From NCBI GenBank assembly GCA_010093485.1, contig MU001510.1, positions 389,709 to 453,708 on the forward strand: DNA of 64,000 nt. The letters are read 5' to 3'. Shown here one piece after another: positions 56,820 to 64,000 of this stretch. Numbering within the stretch: the stretch's first letter is position 1; every line of letters begins with the position of its first letter. The translations under genes and the position numbers were made by a program. Below the pieces are notes generated by a model that was not told the origin of the DNA, ran no database searches, and was given only the letters and a program-made list of their open reading frames with translations. The stretch is from Karstenula rhodostoma CBS 690.94. Its lineage: Eukaryota > Ascomycota > Dothideomycetes > Pleosporales > Didymosphaeriaceae.

Positions 56820-58838
56820 TCAATTCAATCCTTTGCCCTCCTTCAAAAACCCGATCCCCATATCCTTCAACTCCACCTTCCTAATCTTCCCACTCGGCGT
56901 CTTCGGGTACCCATCGACCCGAAAAACATACTTCGGAACTGCCCGCCATTAGCCCTTCTCCCCCGATCCCGACGCATGGTAAACTCACCAAGATGATGAC
57001 TCAACCTCTCCTTCACCCACGTCCTAACCTCCGCCGCATCTATCACTGCGCCATCATGCGGAACGACAAACGCCGCAACGCACTCCCCCAACTTCTCATC
57101 AGGCAGGCCCACAACACTAACCTCCCTGACCTTGTCATTCGCAAAAAGGCAATTCTCCACCTCAAGTGGATGTATATTCTCGCCTCCCCGGATAATCAAA
57201 TCCTTGATCCGCCCCGTGATTTTAACATACCCTTCTTCATCGATGCTAGCTTCGTCTCCGGTGTGCATCCACATCCGCCCTTCGTCGTCGGGGACAAGCA
57301 CTTCAGCCGTTTTGCCGGCGTCGCCCCAGTAGCCGCGCATGGTGAGGTAGCCGCTGACGACGAGCTCGCCGCGCTCGTTGGGCGCGAGGACGCGCGTGCG
57401 GTCTGCGACGTCGACGACCTTGGCCGTGACGTGCGGCATGAGTCGCCCCACGCTGTCGATCCTCTTCTCAATGGGGTCGTCCGTCGTCGTCATCGCGCTC
57501 ACGGGACTCGTCTCCGTCATCCCGTAGCAGATGGTGAGCTCCGTTAGATTCAGCGTCTTGTGCAGCTTGCGCATGAGCTCAGCGGGGATGCTCGACCCCG
57601 CTGCAATGCCCGTCCGGAGGTGCTGGAAGCCCTCGTAGGGTACCGTGCCGTTGGCGAGGAGCTCCAGCTCGGAGATAAACATTGTGGGGACGCCGTATAG
57701 CGCGGTGCCTGCGTATTGCTGGACGGCGTGGAGTGTGTGCAGCGGGTGGAAGGCTTCGGCGGGGAAGACGATGGCGGAGCCGTGCGTTGCGGTGGCCATG
57801 TAGCCTAGGATGCAGCCGAAGCAGTGGAACAAGGGGGGCGGGCAGATGACTACGTCGCGTTCGGTGAGCAGCATGCGGTCGCCGATGGATTTGCCGTTGT
57901 TGAGGATGGAGCGGTGAGAAAGACAAGCCGCTTTGGGCACGCTGGTTGTGCCGCTGGTAAATTGGATGTTGATGATTTCGTCGGGGTGGAGGTCAATGTC
58001 TTGCGGGTTGGGGCCGTTTTGACCGTCTTCCACGACGTTTGGGTAGGATGTTGTGCTCTTGTATGGGGATGTGTCTATCCGTCCCGAAGAGTTGTTTACG
58101 AGTGTTATAGACTGTAACGAAGGCACAGCCTCGGATTGCAACTTTGAGGCTTTTAGATTCGGAACCAGTGCCTCGAGAAGGGGTAAATTCGACCTCGGCG
58201 CTTTGTACGGGAGATTCGTCTCTGCGCCGATGACAAGATGTGAAGCAGCCAGATGGTTCAGCCCTGAGAGAATCTGGGGAGCGTTGAATGCCGGATTCAG
58301 TGGGACCTGCATGCCCCATCAGCCCAGTGATCTTCCTTGATTTGCCGCGCATCCGTCTTACCAATATCGCGCCCAACTTGAAAATCGCATACGTCGCTGT
58401 CGCATTTTCAAGATTATTCCCCAAGCTCACAGCCACCCTATCACCTCTCTTAACCCCCTGCTTTGCCAGCCCTCTCGCTAGAGCATCCGAGTCCCGGTCC
58501 AGCTGGTCATACGTCAAAACAGTCCGCTGGTGGTGCGATATCACACTGTCCTCGATCAGCACTTTCCCTCATCAACAACACCAGCCAAAATAAAAGTAAA
58601 CCAACGCACGCATTCCGATCTCCAAAGCTCTTCACAATCTCCCTAAAATGCTGCGGCACTGTCTGCGTCAAAAGCGGAGGCTACACACCATCAGCAATCC
58701 GTCTTTACATCTGCAGTCCTGCGTGGGAAATACCTCGCTGGGCCCCTCAGCATACGCCCTCGTAAGAAGGCCTCTCCGCCCCGCTCCAACCACCACACCA
58801 CCGCCCCGCTGCAATGTCCGCAAAGCTCTCAAAACCAT
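56820..58838 (-). CDS. Acyl-CoA synthetase (AMP-binding, ACSF2-like), probably mitochondrial
   Basis: Five exons (58734-58838, 58610-58680, 58362-58545, 56989-58306, 56820-56938) sum to 1797 nt, giving 598 residues. The N-terminus MVLRALRTLQRGGGVVVGAG followed by RRGLLTRAYAEG is basic and acid-free, a likely mitochondrial presequence. The adenylation domain shows AILVPLNPAFNAPQI, the P-loop FTSGTTSVPKAACLSHRS, LPLFHCFG-type PPLFHCFGCILGYM, TICYGMTETSPV, WMHTGDEASIDEEGYVKI and ITGRIKDLIIRGGENIHPLE. The catalytic lysine is in YPKTPSGKIRK. The P-loop has Ser where most relatives have Gly (TSGTTGxPK). The enzyme should activate medium- or short-chain fatty acids to acyl-CoA with ATP. There is no C-terminal peroxisomal SKL-type signal (ends GKGLN). 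Confidence 0.93.
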
Positions 58839-59479
58839 AGCGAGCCAAAGCCGCGCACCGAGCAATCTTCCTCCTCTTCAAGCAGACTCATCCATCCAAT
58901 GCTTGGGCTCCACAGACAAGCGATCACGGCGTTGAATACGAAGTATCTCCGGTTCGGAGATGCGTACTCGTGCGCACGTTGGTAGGAAGAGCAGAACAAA
59001 ACCTGGTCGTGGCTGTTGTTGCATACTCGGCAACATGCGCAGGCCGAGCTACCCCGCATGTACATGTACCCGCAGCAGCTAGCCTGCCTGCGTGCAAGGG
59101 TCTGTGGGGTAACGCAGGTACGGGATAAACAATCAGTACCGCGTTTTGCATCGCGTGGCGGCTATGCACACGTGCGTGCGTGGGCTTGATTAGAATAGGC
59201 CAGAGATGTCTGGTCCAAGAACGATGCGCGTGGTGATTCGAACGTAACCTCCAGCGAGCACATTGCCTCCGACACAAGCTGTCCATACACCTATGTCGAG
59301 TGCGAAGAAGGATGAACGAAGCATCTGGGAGATAGGTAGGGCGAATGCTGATGCGTAAATGCTTGTCTGTAAGCAAGACCTAGTTGCTACAGATATAAAT
59401 GCTAAACAAACCTCACCCCACATGATATCAAGCTTCAGGCCCCTGTAACGCCCGATGTCGTTGAATACGAAACGCAAGT
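58839..59479. other. Intergenic between acyl-CoA synthetase promoter and RabGAP gene end
   Basis: About 640 bp. A minus-strand frame at 59190-59474 encodes a hydrophobic stretch but lacks a good ATG and a family match. No gene called. Confidence 0.45.
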
Positions 59480-62400
59480 CTATCGCTCAAACATGGTCTT
59501 TCGACTGGCATCACTGCCTCTGCGGTCCTTTGTCGGCTTTAGTGCATCCGTCCCAGTGCCACCATCAGGCGTCAGCAGCTCCGGCGCCGTGCCTTTTGAC
59601 GTGTCCACACCCGCTGTTTCTGCACCTTCCAGCAAATCCGCGTCTTTGCCCTGTCCGATCTCGGCCTCTTCCTCTTCCTCTTCGTCATCGCGCCCATGTT
59701 TCGCCTCTTTGTCCATCTCCTGTGACGCTTCATCCATCCTCCTTCTAACTTCTGCAGCAACTCGCATGCCATCGCTGACAATGTTGTCAAGCATACCTCG
59801 CAGACCCTTCCCGGGAGGCACGACACCGGCGCCTGCTCCGCCGACCACACCGCTCATGCCGGATGAAGCAGCAGCAACTTGCTGACCTACGTTGGAGAAC
59901 GTTGTGAGATTTGAGCCAGAGTGTTGCGAGGCTTGTGGCGCATCAGCAAGGCGGAAGGAGGCGGAGAAACCGACTTCGAAGAATCGCTCGAGGTTCTCAT
60001 CGGCAAGAATCACCATGCGAAACGTGGGTAAAGTGATATAGAGAGGTTTGTTAGGATCAAGGGCAGCGTTTGCGGCCGTCGCTTTGTCAGTCTTTCCTGA
60101 CAAATCTCCCCCGCTGGCATCTGTGTTTGAGGCTGTAGGCGAGGAAGGCTGCCTTTCCTGCAGGGGCGATGTTGAACTGGCCGGTTCCGCGGTGGTGGGT
60201 GTATTAGGCTCAGTCCCGAGATCGATAAGATCGTCCTCATCATTGTCGCCAATCGCGAAACTATCCAGGTCGTCCCTGGCCTCGTCAACTGCTTTGTTGC
60301 CTTGATTCGAAGGGTGATCCGGGTCAGCGTATTCAAAACATCTTCGTATGAAGGCGGAGACGCTGCTCAGGAATTGTTCGTCACGAGTACCTCGATCATG
60401 ACTGTGAACAGAGCGTACGTCGCTCGTGGATGTTGATGGGCTGACGGAGCCATCAAAGCCTCGTCTCGAGAGGAATAATAGGGCTTCGGAGATTCTGAGG
60501 ATGCCCTCACGATCCACCCTGCCATCTCCGTCGTCGTCGTAAAGCTCGAAAAAGTAGCTTATGTTTGACATGATGTCTTTGGAGCCTTTCACAGCAGCGA
60601 ATCCCGCAACAACGTTTTGAAGTGACAATGAATCAGTCATGTCCACATCCCAGCGTCTAAAAAGTCTTCGCATGAAGTCATGATCGGTGGGTTCGGGACC
60701 AGAGCCCCATGGTGAGATTGGTGGTTTGGTCCGTAAACTTCCGCCAAAATACGAATGTGGCGATTGGGTCCCATTTGTCTCGTGTGGCGAGCTAGGAGAG
60801 TCTGTTATTGCCCATTTCGTGAGTCCTGCATGTACATTAGCTCGCGATCAAACATATGAAAATGGAGCACGGATGTGTACGTACCAGCTAGAAATTCTCT
60901 GAACGCATCATAGTCCATTTGAGTTGGGCTCAGACCAACAGCAACTCTACCCTTCTCAATGCTCGAAGATGAAAATCCAGTTACAATTTCAGCTGCTTTG
61001 TTCCTGGCCTTCCTTTCGGCCTCTTCCTGCATAATTTCCGCTCGTTGTTGTCGGTCGTATAGCACAGCGTAGAACTTGTCGTACAAGAAGCCCAGATCGT
61101 TGACGCTCAGCTTCTTGCTCTCTGGACCAAGATTTCGTATCGATGTCCGTTTGGTAAAGCTCTCAATGTTCCCAAGCACCGCATCCTTATGCTTTCCTCG
61201 CTGCTCGGAAATGGTGTTTTGTGTGATGCCAGCAAACTCTTTGAACGCCACAACCATGAGCTCCTGGAACTTTGTGACAGCCCTCAGCTTCGGGTTCTCC
61301 GACTTAGGATGCGCAGACTCATCTAATCGCGCAAAGTATGACTTGAGCACAGATATGAAGGTTCCGTCGTCCGTAGCATCCAAGAGCTCTTCGCCGTTTA
61401 TACGTAGGATGGCTAAACCAATCTGGAATAGGACCTTTGGGCCTTCGAGGAAGAAAACGTCCAACACGCGGAAAGCGAAGATAAGCGGCATAGAGTTGAT
61501 GTAGAGGGAAAGGAACCAGGGTAATGATACAACAGAAAGTTGAACGTCGGACTTGACCAAGTGGTCCCACAGGATAGGCATCGTCTTCTCGACAAGCGAC
61601 TCGAAGACACGTTGGTCGAGCAAGGTGCCATACATGGTCTGAGAGTAGTAACCTGGCAAAAGACGGTCACATAGTATAGAAAGAAGGAAGAAAGCTTGTC
61701 GTTCTGACATGTATCTGCGAAAGATCAGCAGATATAGATTTAGAGTGGAGATATACACGTACATCAGCAACGCTGCTACGACAATATTCATCGCCTGACA
61801 ATAGCCGACCTCCTCGTTGGTCCAGCTGTAAGCGGTGAGTACCCGACGCAGTCGTCCGATACCTTCTTCGCTTTGAAAGCCAGGGTATTCTGGCAGACTC
61901 CTGTTCAGATCCTTCTCAATTTCATCTATGGCCAGAGATTCCCGCCCTGAGTATTTGGCCAGCGTCTCAGTATACAAGCGGGGATTCTGTAGGCGCAGGA
62001 ACCAGGCGCCTGAGGCCAGTTCCCATATCTCGCCTCGTAACCTGTTTGGAAGACCGACTCGTATAAGTTTGTGGAAGGTGGGCTGTCGTATGAGCGTAGC
62101 GCTTCGTCCGTTTTCTGCAATGCCGGTTAGCCTGCACTCTGCGTTCCCGAAGGCATAGCGCACCCCGAAGATACTCTTTCCAGAGTCGGATTTTCGTCGC
62201 GTCCCTCAGCTTCCTCGCATTGCCAGGATATCTGAAGATCAGCCCCAGCCCTGTGTCAGGATGCTCCCGCTCCGGCTTATCCTCCTCTCCAGCAGCCTTC
62301 TTGTCGTCGCCGTCCGTGAGAAGGAGGTATTCGGAGTAGGCATCGCGAACGACTGTGCGCAGGTTCTCGACTTCCTTGACGCCCTCCCTAAGACCCTTCT

Positions 62401-62977
62401 TGAGGCCATCACAGAAGCGCTCACAGGCCTGCCGGCTACCCGCGAGCTGGATGGTGAGCTTCTGTCCGCTCGGGGCCTTCCCTTTCGGATCAGGGCTTCC
62501 GTTCCAAGTCGTGATGGCCAGTGCAAACATGTAGCTCTGACTGTGCAGCCGCTCCACCCTGCGAATGGCGCATAGCGGCAGCGTGAAGCCATTCCCCGCG
62601 GGCCCCGCACCGTGTGTTTGGCCCGTGTAACTGCTCGAGGAGCTCAGGCTGGCCGTGTTGAGAAAGCTGGACCCCTGCGTGGAGAAGCAGAGGTACTGCT
62701 CGCTCAGGTGCAGCTTGCCGACATAGTGGTTGCCCTGGCTGCGTTCCTTCTCCGGGGAAGCGTCGCCAAAGCCCCTCGTCGAGTGGTGGGGCGAGAGGGT
62801 AAGCTCTGCGGTGATCTCCTGCAGCGGGTTCTGCGAGTCTGGCAGGCGGAATTGGTGGCGGAAGAGGTTCGCTTTCGAGGGACGCCGGTCGGAGGTGGTC
62901 GCAGGCCCCGTGGCTATGTTCAGCGTGGGCTCGATGAACTGTTGCGCTTTCTGCACCAGGCTCGAGATGTTGAACAT
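59480..62977 (-). CDS. Rab GTPase-activating protein with GRAM, TBC and EF-hand domains (Gyp2/Mdr1-like)
   Basis: Four exons (62164-62977, 61763-62114, 60885-61714, 59480-60825) sum to 3342 nt, giving 1113 residues. A GRAM-like N-terminal region (NHYVGKLHLSEQYLCFST, LPLCAIRRVERLHSQ) precedes the TBC domain (about 290-510). The TBC shows LPNRLRGEIWELASGAWFL, the arginine finger in EKDLNRSLPEYPGFQ and the glutamine finger in EVGYCQAMNIV. After it come RQQRAEIMQEEAERKARNKA and an EF-hand YDDDGDGRVDREG with all calcium ligands. The tail is acidic. This is the order of yeast Gyp2/Mdr1 and TBC1D8/9 proteins, which inactivate Rab GTPases on secretory or endosomal membranes. One intron (61715-61762, 48 nt) is in frame and stop-free. 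The join LLIYMSERQAFFLLSILCDR supports removing it. Confidence 0.93.
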
Positions 62978-63483
62978 TGTTGCGGGACACGGCCGCGAAG
63001 GCGAAGGTCGCGTGTATCTATGTGATAAACCAGTCAGGCTTCAGCTTCATTGCGAAGCGTCAGCGCTCAGAGGTCGTAGTCAGGGCCGCAGTAGCTTGGT
63101 AGGGCTGATCCGGACGATGGTGTCGCATCAGGCGGGCACGGTCCGCAAAAGCTTGATCGTCAACCGCTTATTAAAGAAGGCCGGTCACATTCAACACCCG
63201 TGTCTATTATAACTTCGGCCAACTGGACAGGCCACTATCACTTGATGATTAGGCGGTCACATGTGCGCATCCAGCGACAGAAGGGTGTGTCACGCATGTG
63301 AAACTGTCCGGCAACGTCTTGCCGTGCCCAGGAATGTGCAATATTTCTAGATTGCTACGAACTTGAATTTTTATCGACGTATACTCGAAAAATAACTCCA
63401 AACAGACACATGCAAGTCAACCTAGGGGTTGCTCATGTCCGACCGGAATCGCTAGACACGTTGTACTTTTCGTGGACCGTTGC
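62978..63483. other. Intergenic between RabGAP promoter and dehydrogenase gene end
   Basis: About 500 bp, upstream of the RabGAP and downstream of the dehydrogenase, both on the minus strand. No supportable gene or site. Confidence 0.55.
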
Positions 63484-64000
63484 TTACGTGCAGGTGTAGG
63501 CTCCATCCACCCTCAGATCAGCGCCCTGGGAGCTTGTCAGTATTGCGCACCTAGAAAACCCCAGAAGAGTACCTACAGTTACATAGAGACTTGCGTCGCT
63601 TGAAAGGAACGTGACAGCGCCCATGAGATCCTCCGGCCGGCCCATCTTGCCTACCGGGATCAGCGACGTCCACTGCTTCTGGAGCTCTGGGTTGTCATCG
63701 AGAATCTTCTTGGTTCTATGAGTGTATCAGTACTGTTATCCGAAAACCATAAGCGCATACTCACAGAGCTGTCAACATGTATCCAGGTGAGATGCAGTTC
63801 ACGCGAATGCCTGCATGTGCCCACTCGACAGCCAAACTCGATGCCAAATGCCGGACAGCGGCCTTGGCTGCGTTGTATGGTGCTTGAGGCTGGGGAACAT
63901 TGACGATTGAACCAGACATGCTGCCAATCATGACAATGCTTCCCGGCGCTTGCCTCTCCATCAAGTGTTTTGCGACTGCTACGGCATACAGGTATGTTCC
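63484..64000 (-). CDS. Short-chain dehydrogenase/reductase, C-terminal part (runs off the window)
   Basis: Three exons are visible (64000-63765, 63715-63577, 63525-63484); the 5' part lies beyond base 64000. The protein shows AVAVAKHLMERQAPGSIVMI, the catalytic serine region GSMSGSIVNVPQPQA, the YxxxK pair in PYNAAKAAVRHLA, then AGIRVNCISPGYMLT, the nicotinamide-binding strand, and GRMGRPEDLMGAVTFLSSD followed by TGADLRVDGAYTCT. The IVNVPQPQAPYNA stretch and the DGAYT end are like fungal L-xylulose reductase, sorbose reductase and mannitol dehydrogenase enzymes, which reduce ketoses with NADPH. The substrate cannot be settled without the N-terminal half. Exons of 139 and 42 nt join in phase. 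Confidence 0.9.

Noticed and set aside
59190..59474. Hydrophobic minus-strand frame after the RabGAP gene
   Set aside because: Its first codon is not ATG, the frame begins inside the 3' end of the RabGAP gene, and no family is recognisable.
1..64000. tRNA or rRNA genes
   Set aside because: I looked for T-loop and B-box-like sequences on both strands in the gaps and found none convincing; a covariance-model scan would be decisive.

Overview
The window is nuclear DNA of a filamentous ascomycete (Pezizomycotina; a dothideomycete is my guess, not shown by the sequence). The reasons are compact genes with many 45-110 bp introns carrying GTRNGT donors, fungal orthologues throughout (Rad4/Dpb11, Nha1, btgC-type GH17, Vma11, Rom2-type RhoGEF, Gyp2-type RabGAP), and a 4.8 kb AT-only block almost lacking CpA/TpG, the signature of repeat-induced point mutation (RIP). 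I rebuilt exon-intron structures by hand. In the multi-exon genes I completed, exon lengths sum to whole codons and the joins restore family motifs.

Layout. 1-5.7 kb: partial MKT1 (-), a 2-oxoglutarate oxygenase (+) and a four-BRCT Rad4/Dpb11 protein (-). 6.17-6.63 kb: a 458-bp inverted-repeat element with a 9-bp target duplication. 7.8-20.5 kb: alpha-arrestin (+), Na+/H+ antiporter (+), a GH28-like gene broken by one in-frame stop (+), and a GH17 beta-glucanase (-). 21.3-26.1 kb: a 4818-bp RIP-degraded DNA transposon of the same family as the 458-bp element, also with a perfect 9-bp target duplication, so probably Mutator-like. 27.8-42 kb: a secreted protein of unknown function, annexin, a MARVEL-like membrane protein, a mitochondrial GST, a Cys-rich single-pass membrane protein, a PKA catalytic subunit and V-ATPase subunit c'. 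42.4-52.7 kb: Rho1 GEF, an EthD-like protein, a membrane protein of unknown function, a zinc-free MDR reductase and a DUF7730-like protein. 52.7-53.0 kb: a second, unrelated MITE. 53.4-56.3 kb: a long intronless gene with reverse-transcriptase palm motifs but no other transposon domain, best read as a domesticated rvt gene. 56.8-64 kb: acyl-CoA synthetase, GRAM-TBC-EF-hand RabGAP and the 3' part of a short-chain dehydrogenase.

The genes are mostly housekeeping and signalling loci, often in divergent pairs sharing 0.6-2 kb promoters (MKT1/oxygenase, Rad4/arrestin, GST/Cys-rich protein, VMA11/RhoGEF, membrane protein/MDR). I see no biosynthetic cluster, tRNA, rRNA or CRISPR array. The most interesting items are the rvt-like gene with a MITE just upstream of it, and the two-member transposon family whose terminal repeats hold a duplicated 13-bp motif that escaped RIP.
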